A DNA stretch of 64,000 nucleotides, taken from NCBI GenBank assembly GCA_027886175.1, contig JAJNNQ010000142.1:2238501-2302500 (forward strand), in the 5' to 3' direction. Below the pieces are notes generated by a model that saw only the letters and a list, made by a program, of their open reading frames with translations, was not told the origin of the DNA and ran no database searches. The stretch's first letter is position 1, and each line of letters starts with the position of its first letter. The position numbers and the translations under genes are program-made. Shown here in pieces: positions 14,101 through 26,332 of this stretch. Origin of the DNA: Phylloscopus collybita (taxonomy: Eukaryota > Chordata > Aves > Passeriformes > Phylloscopidae).

Positions 14101-16166
14101 TGGGAAACCAAAGTCTCCACTCCAGGTTCTTGATGTCAGTTTGTAGGAGGCCTTTGGCACTACAGGGGCAGACAAAATTCCATCTGGTGGTAAATTGCAC
14201 CTGGGAGATATCCTCCTTTGTATAGAATTATAAAGGAATTTAATTGCGCAGAATCCCAGCGACAGGTAGACAGAATTAGACATGAATAGTGGCCCTTCTC
14301 CAGGGGAAACCAAAGTCTCCACCTCACGTTCCTGATGTCAGTTTTTAGGAGGCCTTTGGCACGAAAAGAACAGACAAACTTCCAACTAGTGGCATATTGC
14401 AGCTTGGAGATATACTCATTTGTATGGAATTTTAGTGGAATTAAAGTAGGCAGAAGCCCAGTGTCAAGTAGAAAGCATTGAAAACCAACGGTGGCCCATT
14501 TCCATGGGAAACCAAAGTCTCCACTCCAGGTTCCTGATGTCCGTTTCTAGCAGGCCTTTGGCACTATAAGGGCAGACAAAGTTCTGTCTGGTGGCATATT
14601 GCATCGAGCAGATATCCTCATTTGTATGGAATTTCAGCAGGCAGAAGGCCAGTGGCAGGCAGACAGCATTAGACACGAACAGTGGACCGTTTCCATGGGA
14701 AACCAAAGTCTCCACCTCACGTTCCTGATGTTAGTTTGTAGAAGGCATTTGGCACTACAAAGGTAGACAAACTTCCATCTGGTGGTGGATTGCACCTGGG
14801 AGATATCCACATTTCTATGGAATTTCAGCAGGCAGAAGCCCAGTGGCAGGCAGATAGCATTAGACACAAAGAGTGGTCCTTTTCAATGCGAAACCAAAGT
14901 CTCCACCTCATGTTCCTGATGTGAGTTTGTAGGAGGCCTTTGGCACTACAAGGGTAAACAACCTTCCATGTGCTGGTACATTCCATCTGGGAGATATAGT
15001 CATTTCTAAGGAATTACAGCATTCATGATCCCTTTGGCAGGCAGAGAGCATTAGACAGGAAATGTGGCCCTTTTCCATGGGAAACCAAAGTCTCCACCCC
15101 ACGTTCCTGATGTTAGTTTGTAGGAGGCATTTGGCACTACAAAGGTAGACAAACTTCCATCTGGTGGTGGATTGCACCTGGGAGATATCCGCATCTGTAT
15201 GGAGTTTCAGCAGGCCTAATCCCAGTGTGCGGCAGACAGCTTTAGGCACGAACGGTGGCCCTTTTCCATGGAAAACCAAAGTCTCCACTCCAGGTTCCTG
15301 ATGTCAGTTTGTAGGCGGCCTTTGGCACTACAGGGGCAGACAATGTTTTGTCTGGTGGTTGATTGCATCGAGGAGATATCCTCATTTGTATGGAATTTCA
15401 GCAGGCAGAAGCCCAGTGGCAGGCAGACAGCATTAGACACGAACAGTGGACCTTTTCCATGGGAAACCAAAGTCTCCACCTCACGTTCCTGATGTCAGTT
15501 ATTAGGAGGCCTTTGGATCTACAAGGGCAGACAAAATTCCATCTGGTGGTAAATTGCACCTGGGAGATATCCTCCTTTGTATAGAATTATAAAGGAATTT
15601 TAGTGCGCAGAATCCCAGCGGCAGGTAGACAGAATTAGACATTAATAGTGGCCCTTTTCCAGGGGAAAACAAAGTCTCCAGGCCAGGTTCCTGATGTCAG
15701 TTTTTAGGAGGCCTTTGGCACTACAAGAACAGACAAACTTCCATCTGGTGGTAGATTGCACCTGGGTGATATCCTCATTTGTATGGAATTTTAGTGGAAT
15801 TAAAGTAGGCAGAAGCCAAGTGGCTGGCAGACAGCATTAGACACGAACGGTGGCCCATTTCCTTGGGAAACCTAAGTCTCCATCCCACGTTCCTGATGTC
15901 AGTTTGTAGGAGGCCTTTGGCACTACAAGGGCAGACAAACTTTCCACTAGTGGTAGATTCCATCTGGGAGATATCCTCATTTGTGAGGAATTTCTGCAGG
16001 CATAACTTCAGTGGCAGGCAGACCGCATTAGACACAAACGGTCCCCCTTTTCCTTGGGATACCAAAGCCTCCCCCCCACGTTCCTGATATCAGTTTGTAA
16101 GAGGCGTTTGGAACTACAAGGGCAGCAAAACTTCCATCTGGTGGTAAATTGCACCTGGGAGATATC
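14101..16166 (-). repeat. Diverged, non-HOR monomers next to the inversion
   Basis: About ten monomers of mixed type with no clear high-identity partner within the left arm. Several carry unusual changes, for example GGAATTACAGCATTCATGATCC near 15,010-15,032, whose best partner is an inverted copy near 18,900. Ends abruptly at the orientation switch. Confidence 0.85.
14790..15290 (-). repeat. Inverted duplication, left member
   Basis: The reverse complement matches 18,640-19,120. The two share private features: an ATTCCTTAGAAATGACTATATC stretch, GTGCCAAATGCCTCC, GCCAAAGGGATTATGA or its near equivalent, and CCACTCTTTGTGTCTAATG. Paired coordinates sum to a constant (15,288 + 18,641 = 14,908 + 19,021), so the segment is colinear without indels over at least 380 bp. 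Ends are approximate. Confidence 0.75.
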
Positions 16167-16169
16167 CAC
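16157..16169 (+). repeat. 13-bp inverted repeat at the junction, left half
   Basis: GGGAGATATCCAC, the perfect reverse complement of GTGGATATCTCCC at 16,232-16,244, with a 62-bp spacer. The first ten bases belong to the left arm and the last two or three to the right arm, so the repeat was completed by the junction itself. It could form a hairpin. Confidence 0.85.
16166..16167. other. Orientation switch (inversion junction) of the satellite
   Basis: Left of this point monomers read GCACCTGGGAGATATCC on the plus strand. The expected continuation TCATTTG is replaced by ACTCTTTGTGTCTAATG, which belongs to the opposite-strand monomer. The switch is not at a monomer boundary. Two bases (CC) are common to both parents, the left pattern and the intact right-arm parent at 19,053-19,054 (GGACCACTCTTTG). 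All satellite before it is minus and all after it is plus. Confidence 0.93.
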
Positions 16170-16231
16170 TCTTTGTGTCTAATGCTATCTGCCTGCCACT
16201 GGGCTTCTGCCTGCTGAAATTCCATACAAAT

Positions 16232-16244
16232 GTGGATATCTCCC
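16232..16244 (-). repeat. 13-bp inverted repeat at the junction, right half
   Basis: GTGGATATCTCCC, the partner of 16,157-16,169. It lies in the first complete right-arm monomer, at the position where every monomer has a GGATATCTCC block. Confidence 0.85.
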
Positions 16245-17079
16245 TGATGCAATCAATCACCAGACGGAAGTTTGTCTGCCCTTGTAGTGCCAAAAGCCTC
16301 CTACAAACTGACATCTGGAATGTGAGGTGGAGACTTTGGTTTCCCATGGAAAAGGGCCACCGTTCGTGTCTAATGCTGTCTACCTGCCACTTTGCTTATG
16401 CCTACTAAAATTCCATATAAATGAGTCTACCTCTAATGTGCAATCTACCACCAGATGGAAGTTTTTCTGCCTTTGTAGTTCCAAAGGCCTCCTACAAACT
16501 GACATCAGGAACATGGGGTGGAGACTTTGGTTTCCCATGGAAAAGGGCCACCGTTTGTGTCTAATGCTGTCTGCCTGCCACTGGGCTTATGCTTGGCGAA
16601 ATTCCACACAAATGAGGATATATCCCAGATGCAATCAACGACCAGACGGAAGTTTGTCTGCCCTTGTAGTGTCAAACGTGTCCTACAAACTGACATCTGG
16701 AATGTGGGGTGGAGACTTTGGTTTCTGATGGAAAATGGGCCACTGTTCCTGTCTAATGCTCTCTGCCTGCCACTGGGCTTCTGCCTTGTAAAATTCCATA
16801 AAAATGAGGATATCTCCCAGATGGAATCTTCCACCAGTTGGAAGTTTGTCTGCCCTTGTAGTGCCAAAGGCCTCCTGCACACTGACATAAGGTACGTAGG
16901 GTGTGTAATTTGCTTTCCCATTGAAATGGGCCACTGATCGTGTCTAATGGTGTCTGCCTGCCACTGGGCTTATGCCTGATAAAATTGCATACAAATGAGG
17001 ATATCTCCCAGATGGAATCAACCACCAGATGGAAGTGTGTCTGCCCGTGTAGTGCAAAGGCCTCCTACAAACTGACATC

Positions 17080-17970
17080 AGGAACCTGGAGTGGACACAT
17101 TGGTTTCCAATGGAAAAGGGCCACCATTAGTGTTCAAGGCTCTCTCCATGCCACTTGGCTTACGACTACTGAAATTACATACGAATGAGGACATCTTCCA
17201 GATTGAATCTACCACCAGATGGAAGTTTCTCTGACTTTGTATTTCCAAAGGCCTCCTACAAACTGACATCAGGAACCTAGGTTGGAGACTTTGGTTTTGC
17301 ATGGAAATGGGCCACCGTTAGTGTCTAATGCTGTCTGCCGGCCACTGGTTTTCTCCCTACTGAAATTCCACCAAAATTCCATACAAATGAGGATATCTCC
17401 CAGATGGAATCTAGCAACAGATGGAAGTTCCTCTGACCTTGTATTTCCAAAGGCCTCCTAGAAACCGACATCAGGAACATGGGCTGGAGACTTTGTTTTC
17501 CCATGGAAAAGGGCCACCCTTCGTGTCTAACGCTGTCTGCCTGACCCTGGGGTTATGCGTACTAAAATTCCACTAAAATTCCATACAAATGAGTACATCT
17601 CCTAGCTGCAATCTACCGCCAGATGGAAGTTTGCCTGCCCTTGTACTGCCAAAGGCCTCCTGCAAACTGACATCCGGAGGCTGGGGTGGAGACGTTGGGT
17701 TCCCATGGAAAAGGGCCCTTTTCATGTCCAATGCTGTCTCCTTGCCACTGGGCTTATGATTACTAAAATTCCATACAAATGAGGATATCTCCCACATGGA
17801 ATATACAACCAGTTGGAAGTTTTTCTGCCCTTTCAGTTCGAAAGGCCTCCGAAAAACTGACATTCGTAATGTGGGGTGGAGACTTTGGTTTCTCATGGAA
17901 AAGGGACACTGTTGGTGTCTAATGCTGTCTGTCTGCCACTGGGCTTATGCCTAGTAAAATTCCATACAAA
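17080..17970 (+). repeat. Old 3,483-bp-offset duplication, first member
   Basis: Matches 20,563-21,453 at a constant offset of 3,483 bp, the length of about 18 monomers. Shared private features include TTGGTTTTGCATGGAAATGG, GGTTTTCTCCCTACTGAAATTCC or a near equivalent, ATCTCCTAGCTGCAATCTACC and TTTCATGTCCAATGCTGTC. Substitutions are frequent, so it is older than the HOR copies. The period is close to that of the left HOR. Confidence 0.75.
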
Positions 17971-18639
17971 TGAGGATATCTCCCAGATGGAATCGACCAC
18001 CAAATGGAAGTTTTTCTGACCTTGTAGTGCCAAAGACCTCCTACAAACTGAGATCCGGAAGGTGGGGTGGAGACTTTGGTTTCCCATGGAAAAGGGCCAC
18101 CGTTTGTGTCTAATGCTGTCCGCCTGCCACTGCGCCGATGGCGACTGAAATTCCATAACAAATGACGACTTCTCCCAGGTGCAATCTACTACCGGATGTA
18201 AGTTTTGTCTGCCTTTTTAGTGCCAAAGGCCTCCTACGAATTCACATCAGGAACGTGGGGTGGAGACTTTGGTTTCCCATGGAAAGGTCCACCGTTCGTT
18301 GCTAATGCTGTCTACCTGCCGTTGGGCCGATTGCTACTAAAATTGGATACAAATGAAGATATCTCCCAGATGGAATCTACCACCAGTTTAAAGTTTGTCT
18401 ACCATTGTAGTGCAAAAGGCCCCCAACAAACAGACATTCGGGAACATGAGCTGGAGACATTGGTTTCCCATGGAAAAGGACAACTGTTTGTGTCGAATGC
18501 TGTCTGCCTGCCACTGGGCTTTTGCCTGCTGAAATTCCATACAAATGAGGATATCTCCCAGAGGAATCTACCAGCAGCTGGAAGTTTGTCTGCCCTTGTA
18601 CTGCCAAAAGCCTCCGACAAACTGACATCAGGAACATGG

Positions 18640-19120
18640 GGTGGAGACTTTGGTTTCCCATGGAAAAGGGCCACCGTTCGTGCCTAAAGCTGTCTGCCGC
18701 ACACTGGGATTAGGCCTACTGAAAATCCATGCAAATGAGGATATCTCCCAGGTGCAATCCACCACCAGATGGAAGTTTGTCTACCTTTGTAGTGCCAAAT
18801 GCCTCCTACAAACTAACATCAGGAACGTGGGGTGGAGACTTTGGTTTCCCATGGAAAAGGGCCACATTTCCTGTCTAATGCTGTCTGCCTGCCAAAGGGA
18901 TTATGAATGCTGTAATTCCTTAGAAATGACTATATCTCCCAGATGGAATATACCAGCACATGGAAGGTTGTTTGCCCTTGCAGTGCCACAGGCCTCCTAC
19001 AAACTAACATCAGGAACCTGGAGTGGAGACTTTGGTTTCGCATGGAAAAGGACCACTCTTTGTGTCTAATGCTATCTGCCTGAAACTGGGCTTCTGCCTG
19101 CTGAAATTCCATACAAATGT
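18640..19120 (+). repeat. Inverted duplication, right member
   Basis: Plus-strand partner of 14,790-15,290, on the other side of the orientation switch and about 3.3 kb away from it. It keeps the same unusual monomer variants in the same order. This shows that the two arms near the switch descend from one sequence. Confidence 0.75.
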
Positions 19121-19442
19121 GGATATCTCCCCGATGCAATCAATCACCAGACGGAAGTTTGTCTGCCCTTGTAGTGCCAAAAGCCTCCTACAAACTGACA
19201 TCTGGAATGTGAGGTGAAGTCTTTGGTTTCCCATGGAAAAGGGCCACCGTTCGTGTCTAGTGCTGTCTACCTGCCACTTGGCTTATGCCTACTAAAATTC
19301 CATATCAATGAGTCTATCTCTAATGTGCAATCTTCCACCAGATGGAAGTTTTTCTGCCTTTGTAGTGCCAAAGGCCTCCTACGAACTGACATCAGGAACC
19401 TGGGGTGGAGACTTTGTTTTCCCATGGAAAAGGGCCACTGTT
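19053..19442 (+). repeat. Direct duplication, second member
   Basis: Intact-context partner of 16,166-16,555. Here CCACTCTTTGTG is preceded by the normal CATGGAAAAGGA block, so this copy shows the unbroken monomer and the other is the truncated one. Confidence 0.8.
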
Positions 19443-20562
19443 CGTGTCTAATGCTGACTTCCTGCCAGTGGGATTATGAGTTCGGATATTCCATATAACT
19501 GAGGACATCTCCCAGGTGCAACCTACCACAAGATGGAAGTTTCTCTGCCCTTGTAGTGCCAAAGGCCTTCTACAAACTGACATCTGGAATGTGAGGTGGA
19601 GACTTTGGTTTTCCATGGGATAGGGCCACAGTTAGCGTCTAATGCTGTCTGCCTGTCACTGGGCTTATTCCTGCTAAAATTCCATACAAATGAGGATATC
19701 TCCCAGCTGGAATCTACCACCAGTTGGAAGTTTATCTGCCCTTTTAGTTCCAAAGGCCTCCTAAAAACTGACATCAGGAACCTGGGGTGGAGACTTTGGT
19801 TTCCCATGGAAACGGGCCACCGTTCCTGTCTGATGTTCTCTGATACCTACTCGGATTCTGCCTAATTAAATTCAACTAAAATTCCATATAAATAAGGATA
19901 TCTCCCATATGGAATATACCACGAGATGGAAGTTTGTCCGCACTTGTAGTGCCACAGGCCTCCTGAAAACTGACATTAGGAACGTGGGGTGAAGACTTTG
20001 GTTTTTCATGGAAAAGGGCCACCGTTCCTGTCTAATGCTGTCTGCCTGCCACTAGGCTTATGGCTGCTAAAATTGCATACAAATGCGGATATCTCCCAGA
20101 TGCAACCGACCACCAGTTGGAAGTTTGTCTGGCCTTGTAGTGCCAATGGCCTCCTAAAAACTGACATTCCGGTACGTGAGGTGGAGACGTTGGTTTCCCA
20201 TGGAAATGGGCCACTATTCCTGTCTAATTTTGTCTTCCTGCCGCTGGGATTCTGCCTACTAAAATTCCACTAAAATTCCATACAAATGAGATTATCTCCC
20301 AAATGCAATAAAACACCAGATGGAAGTTTCTCTGCCCTTGTGTTTCCAAAGGCCTCCTACAAACTGACATTAGGAACCTAGGGTGGAGACTTTGGTTTCC
20401 CATGGAAATGGGCCACCGTTTGTGTCTAATGCTATGTGCCTGCCAATGGGCCTCTGCCTAGGAAAATTCCATACAAATGAGGATATCTCCCAGATGGAGT
20501 CTACCACCACTTGAAAGTTTTTCTACCATTGTAATGCCAATGACCTCCTACAAACTGACATC

Positions 20563-21453
20563 AGGAATCTGGAGAGGACGCTTTGGTTTCCCATGGAAAA
20601 GGGCCACCCTTGGTGTTTAATGCTGTCTCCTTGCCACTGGGTTTATGCCTACCGAAATTACATACAAATGAGGATATCTCCCAGATGGAATCTACCACCA
20701 GATGGAAGTTTCTTTCACCATGTAGTTCCAAAGGCCTCCTACAAACTGACATCAGGAACATGGGGTGGAGACTTTGGTTTTGCATGGAAATGGGCCACCG
20801 TTAATGTCTAATGCTGTCTGTCGGCCACTAGTTTTCTCCCTACTGAAATTCCACCAAAATTCCATACAAATGAGGATATCTCCCAGATGGAATCTACCAC
20901 CAGATGGAAGTTCCTCTGACCTTGTAGTTCTAAAGGCCTCCTACAAACTGACAGCAGGAACCTGGGCTGGAGACTTTGTTTTCCCATGGAAAAGGGCCAC
21001 CCTGCGTGTCTAATGCTGTCTGCCTGCCACTGGGCTTCTGTATACTAAAATTCCACTAAAATTCCATACAAATGAGGACATCTCCTAGCTGCAATCTACC
21101 GCCAGATGGAAGATTATCTACCCTTGTGGTGCCAAAGGCCTCCTGCAAACTGACATCAGGGGACTGGGGTGGAGACGTTGTTTTCCCATGGAAAAGGGCC
21201 TGTTTCATGTCCAATGCTGTCCTCTTGCCACTGGCCTTATGAGTACTAAAATTTCATACAAATGAGGATATATTCCAGATGGAATCTCCCACCAGTTGGA
21301 AATTTGTCTGCCCTTGTAGTTCCAAAGGCCTTCTACAAACTGACATCCGGAATGTGGGGTGGAGACTTTGGTTTCTCATGGAAAAGGGCCACTGTTCGTG
21401 TCTAATGCTCTCTGCCTGCCACTGGGCTTATGCCTAGTAAAATTGCATACAAA
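20563..21453 (+). repeat. Old 3,483-bp-offset duplication, second member
   Basis: Partner of 17,080-17,970. It begins in the monomer carrying CTGGAGAGGACGCTTTGG, the same landmark that bounds the left HOR on the other strand, which ties this decayed period to the same ancestral repeat. Confidence 0.75.
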
Positions 21454-22023
21454 TGAGGTTATCTCCCAGATGGAATCTTCCACCAGTTGGAAGTTTGTCT
21501 GCCCTTGTAGTGCCAAAAGGCCTTCTGCAAACTGACATAATGAACGTAGGGTGTATAATTTGGTTTCCCATGGAAATGGGCCACCCTTGGTGTTTAATAC
21601 TGTCCCCTTGCCACTGGGCTTATGACTACTGAAATTACATACAAATGAGGATATCTCCCAGACGCAATATGCCACCAGATGGAAGTTTGTCTGCTCTTGC
21701 AGTGACAAAGGCCTCCTACAAACTGACATTCGGATCCTCACCTGGAGACTTTGGTTTCCTATGGAAAAGGCCCACCGTTCATGTTTAATGCTGTCTTTCT
21801 GGGCTGCTGAGTACTAAAATACCACTAAAATTCCATACCAATGAGGACATCTCCGAGGTGCAATCTACCGCCAGTTGGAAGTTTGTCTGCCCTTGTAGTG
21901 CCAAAGGCCTCCTTCAAACTGAGATCAGGAACATAGGATGGATAATTTCTTTTTCCATGGAAAAGGGCCACAGTTCATGTCGAATGCTGTCTGAGTGTTA
22001 GTGGGCAAATGCCTACTAATATA

Positions 22024-23054
22024 CCCTACAAATGAGGATATCTCCCAAATGGAATTTTCCACCAGTTGGAAGTTTGTCTGCCCTTGTAGTGCCAAAGGCC
22101 TTCTGCAAACTGACTTAAGGAACGTAGGGTGTATAATTTCGTTTCCCATGGAAATGGGCCACTGATCGTGTCTAATGCTGTCTGCCTGCCACTGGGCTTA
22201 TGCCTGCTAAAATTCCATGCAAATGAGGATATCTCGCAGATGCCATTTACCACCAGATGAAAGTTTGCCTGCCCTTGTAGTGGCAAAGGCCTCCTAAAAT
22301 CTGACATCGGGAACGTGGTTTGGAGACTTTGGTTTCCCATGGAAAAGGACCACCGTTCGCATCTAATGCTGTCTGCCTGGCACTGTGGTGATGACTGCTG
22401 AAGTTCCATACAAATGAGGATATCTCCCAGGTGCAATCTACCACCAGGTGGAAGCTTCTCTGCCCTTGTAGTCCCAAAGGCCTCCTTTAAACTGACATCA
22501 GGACGTCGGGGTGGAGACTTTGGTTTCCCATAGAAATGGGCCACCGCTCATGTCTAATGCTGTCTGCCTGCCACTGGCCTTCTTCCTACTAAAATTCCAC
22601 TAAATTTCCATAGAAATGAAGGTATCTCCCAGGTGCAATCTACAACCAGATGGAAGTTTCTCTGCCCTTATATTGGATAACACCTCCTACAAAGTGACAT
22701 CAGCAACGTGGGGTGGAGATTTTGGTTTCCCATGGAAAAGGGCCACCGTCCGTGTCTACTGCTGTCTGCCTGCCACTGGGGTTATACCTGCTGAAATTCC
22801 TCACAAATGAGGATATCTCCCAGATGGAATCTGCCACCAGTTAAAAGTTTGTCGGCCCTTCTAGTGCCAAAGTCCTCCTAAAAACTGACATCAGGAACGT
22901 GGGGTGGAGACTTTGGTTTCCCAAGAAAATAGGCAACCCTTCGTGTCTAATGCTGTCTGCCTGCCACTGGGCTTCTGCCTTCTGAAATTCCATACAAATG
23001 AGGATATCTCCCCGATGCAATCTACCACCAGACGGAACTTTGTCGTCCCTCAAA
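22024..23054 (+). repeat. 40.9-kb-offset duplication, first member
   Basis: Matches 62,970-64,000 at a constant offset of 40,946 bp over the whole 1,031 bp available. I noticed only a few substitutions, including a cluster at about 22,926-22,935 (AAGAAAATAGGCAACC against AAGGAAATGGGCCACC). Neighbouring diverged monomers differ far more, so the duplication is recent. Confidence 0.9.
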
Positions 23055-24844
23055 GTGCAAAGGGCCTCCTATAAACTGACATCAGGAACCTGGACTGGAG
23101 ACTTTGGTTTCCCATGGAAATGGGCCAGTGTTCGTGTCTAATGCTTTCTGCCCGGAACTGTGGTTATGACTGCTGAAGTTCCATACAGATGAGGATATCT
23201 CCTCGGTGCAATCTACCACCCGGAGGAAGTTTGTCTGGCCGTGTAGTTCCAAAGTCCTCCGAGAAATGGACATCCAGAACAGGGGGTGGAGACTTTGCTT
23301 TCCCATAGAAATGGGCCACCCTTCGTGTCTAATGCTGTCTGCCTGCCACTGGGCGTATGCCTGCTAAAATTCCATACAAATGAGGATATCTCGCAGATGC
23401 AATTTACCACGAGATGGAAGTTTGTCTGCCCTTGTAGTGGCAAAAGCCCCCTAAAATCTGACATCAGGAACCAGGCGTGGAGACTTTGGTTTCCCATGGA
23501 AAAGGACCACCGTTCGTATCTAATGCTGTCTGCCTGGCACTATGGTGATGACTGCTGAAGTTCCATACAAATGAGGATATCTCCCAGGTGCACTCTACCA
23601 CCAGGTGGAAGTTTGTCTGCCCTCGTGGTGCCAAAGGCCTCCAAAAAACGGACATCAGGAACGTGGGGTGAAGACTTTGGTTTCCCATGGAGAAGGTCCA
23701 TCGTTCGTTTCTAATGCTGTCTGCCTGGCTTTGAGATTATGAGTGCTGAAGTTCCATACAAATGAGGATATCTCCCAGGTGCAATCTACCACCAGATGGA
23801 AGTTTGTCTGCCCTTGTAGTGCCAAAGGCCTCCTAAAAACTGACATCAGGAACGTGGGGTGGAGACTTTGCTTTCCCATGGAAAAGGGCCACCGTTTGTG
23901 TCTAATGCTATGCGCCTGCCACTGGGCTTATGCCTAGTAAAATTCCATACAAATGAGGATATCTCCCAGATGGAATCTACCACCACTTGAAAGTTTGTCT
24001 GCCCTTGTAATGCCAACGGCCTCCTACAAACTGACATCAGGAATCTGGAGAGGACGCTTTGGTTTCCCATGGAATAGGGCCACCTTTGGTGTTTAATGCT
24101 GTCTCTTTGCCACTGGGCTTATGACTACTGAAATTACATACAAATGAGGATATCTCCCAGATGCAATATGCCACCAGATGGAAGTTTGTCTGCTCTTGCA
24201 GTGCCAAAGGCCTCGTTCAAAGTGATATCTGGAACCTGGCCTGGAACTTTGGTTTCCTATGGAAAAGGCCCACCGTTCTTATTTAATGCTGTCGGTCTGC
24301 AACTGGGCTTCTGAGTATTAAAATTCCACTAAAATTCCATACAAATGAGGACATCTCCATGGTGCAATCTACCACCAGTTGGAAGTTTGTCTGCCCTTGT
24401 AGTGCCAAAGGCCTCCTAAAAACTGACATCAGGAACGTGAGGTGGAGACTTTGGTTTCCATGGAAAAGGGGCACCGTTTTTGTCTAATGCTCTGTGCCTG
24501 CCACTGGGCTTATGCCTAGTAAAATTCCATACAAATGAGGATATCTCCCAGATGGAATTTTCCATCAGATGGAAGTTTGTCTGCCTTTGTAGTGGCAAAG
24601 GCCTCCTAAAACCTGACATCAGGAACCACGGGTGAAGATTTTTGTTTCCCATGGAAAAGCGCCACCGTTCGTGTCTAATGGTGTCTGCCTGCCACTGGGG
24701 TTATGCCTGCTGAAATTCCTCACAAATGAGGATATCTCCCTGATGGAATCAACCACCAGTTGGAAGTATGTCTGCCCTTATAGTGCCAAAGTCCTCGTAA
24801 AAACTGACATCAGGAACGTGGGGTGGAGACTTTGGTTTCCCCTG

Positions 24845-25245
24845 GAAAAGGGCCACTATTCATGTCTAATTCTGTGTGCCTGCAGCTGGGATTCTGCGTA
24901 CTAAAATTCCTCTAAAATTCTATACAAATGGGAATATTTCGCAGGTGCAATCCTCCCCCAGTTTGAAGTTTCTCTGCCATTGTAGTGCCAAAGGGCTCCT
25001 ATAAACTGACATCTGAAACATAGAATGGATAATTTGGTTTCCCATGGAAAAGGGCCACTGTTCATGCCAAATGCTGTGTGCCTGCCACTGAGCGTATGCC
25101 TGCTAAAATTCCATACAAATGAGGATATCTCGCAGATGCAATTTACCACCAGATGGAAGTTTGCCTGCCCTTGTAGTGGCAAAAACCTCGTAAAAACTGA
25201 CATCAGGAACCGGGAGTGGCGACTTTGGTTTCCCATGAAAATGGG
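24845..25245 (+). repeat. 1,179-bp-offset duplication, first member
   Basis: Matches the sequence around the LTR. The offset is 1,179 bp left of the LTR (24,991 to 26,170) and 1,553 bp right of it (25,025 to 26,578). The change of 374 bp equals the LTR plus one 6-bp duplication. 1,179 bp fits six monomers, three of them long. Shared features include AAGGGCTCCTATAAACT and TCTCGCAGATGCAATTTACC. Confidence 0.8.
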
Positions 25246-26196
25246 CCACCGTTCGTGTGTAATGCTGTCTGCTTGCCACTGGGCTTCTTCCTATTAAAAT
25301 TCCACTAAAATTCCATAGAAATGAGGATATCTCCTAGGTGCAATCCACAACCAGATGGGAGATTCTCTGCCCTTGTAGTACCAAAGCCCTCCTAAAAAAC
25401 TGACATCAGGAACCAGGGGTGGAGACTTTGTTTTCCCATGGAAAAGGGCCAGCGTTCATGTCTAATGCTGTGTGCCTGCCACTGGGCTTCTGCCTGCTGA
25501 AATTCCAAAGATATTTGGAAATCTCTCCGATGCAATCAACCAGTTGATGGAAGTTTGTCTGCCCCTGTAGTGCCAAAGGCCTCCTACAAATTGACATCAG
25601 GAGCCTGGAGTGGAGAATTCGGTTTCCCATGGAAAAGGGCCACCGTTCGTGTCTAATGCTGTCTGCCGGCCACTGGGCTTATGGCTACAGAAATTACATA
25701 CAAATGAGGATATCTCCCAGATACAATATGCCACCAGTTGGAAGTTTGTCTGCTCTTGTAGTTCCAAAGGCCTCCTAGAAACGGACATCATGAACGTGGG
25801 GTGGAGACTTTGGTTTCCCATGGAAATGGGCCACCGTTGGTGTTTAATGCTGTCTACTTGCCACTGGGCTTCTGCCTACTTTAATTCCACTATAATTCCA
25901 TACAAATGAGGATATCTCCAAGATGCAATATGCCACCAGTCGGAAGTTTGTCTGTTCTTGTAGTGCAAAAGGCCTCCTAAAAGCTGACATCAGGAACCTG
26001 GCCTGGAGACTTTGGTTTCCCCTGGAAAAGGCCGCTATTCATGTCTAATTCTGTGTGCCTGCCGGTGGGATTCGGCGGACTGAAATTCCTCTAAAATTCT
26101 ATAAAATTGAGAATATCTCGCAGGTGCAATCTACTCCCGGTTTGAAGTTTCTCTGCCCTTGTAGTGCCAAAGGGCTCCTATAAACTCTCTTCTTAA

Positions 26197-26202
26197 ACGT
26201 AG
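26197..26202. repeat. Target-site duplication, left (ACGTAG)
   Basis: ACGTAG immediately precedes TGTTGCGG and recurs right after CTCCACA at 26,571-26,576. Uninterrupted satellite elsewhere has a similar sequence at this position (for example AACGTAGGGTGTATAATTTGG near 21,543). A 6-bp duplication is the size made by betaretroviral/ERVK-type integrases. Confidence 0.93.
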
Positions 26203-26332
26203 TGTTGCGGCTTATTCAGCCATCGCCTTGGTGGCCTGGGTTTAATTGAAGACACGACCACCACGAGCTGCGAGCGTGGGGTTCGGGCAAATGACTCAGT
26301 TAACACCAATGTGATGTGTTTGGTCAAAAGCG

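Larger units (their letters stand above)
1..16166 (-). repeat. 191/202-bp satellite array, left arm (minus orientation)
   Basis: Continuous tandem monomers, recognised by recurring blocks GGAAACCAAAGTCTCC, AGGAGGCCTTTGGCACTAC and GGGAGATATCCTCATTTG. The step between equivalent ATGGG sites is 191 bp (for example 3,009 to 3,200) or 202 bp (3,200 to 3,402). The 11-bp difference is a second copy of an AATTTTAGTGG-type block. No interspersed element, RNA gene or convincing coding sequence was seen here. 191 is not a multiple of three, so open frames change phase at each monomer and end after about one unit. This is direct observation; the satellite family name is unknown to me. Confidence 0.97.
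16166..16555 (+). repeat. Direct duplication starting exactly at the inversion junction
   Basis: Matches 19,053-19,442 at a constant offset of 2,887 bp. Shared private changes include CCACTCTTTGTGTC, GATGCAATCAATCACC, CATCTGGAATGTGAGG and AATGAGTCTA(C/T)CTCTAATGTGC. Similarity starts at the junction and is lost after about 16,555. The junction therefore joined the left arm to a copy of this right-arm sequence. Confidence 0.8.
16167..26202 (+). repeat. Right-arm satellite, diverged zone
   Basis: Plus-orientation monomers with blocks GGAGACTTTGGTTTCCC, GTCTAATGCTGTCTGCC, CAAATGAGGATATCTCCC and CCAAAGGCCTCC. Neighbouring monomers differ at many positions and there is no high-identity HOR. Only old duplications are visible (offsets of 2,887, 3,483 and 1,179 bp). 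No gene or other element was found in this 10-kb stretch. Confidence 0.95.

Noticed and set aside
16166..16167. Orientation switch as a plain assembly misjoin
   Set aside because: It cannot be excluded without reads. However, the right-hand sequence at the junction is a diverged copy of 19,053-19,442 and not an identical one, and the inverted pair at 14,790/18,640 independently links the two arms, so a real rearrangement is more likely.
22026..22544. 172-codon open frame on the minus strand, identical at 62,972-63,490
   Set aside because: It runs across nearly three satellite monomers and changes reading phase within the repeat. Its conservation is explained by the 40.9-kb duplication. It has no protein-like features.
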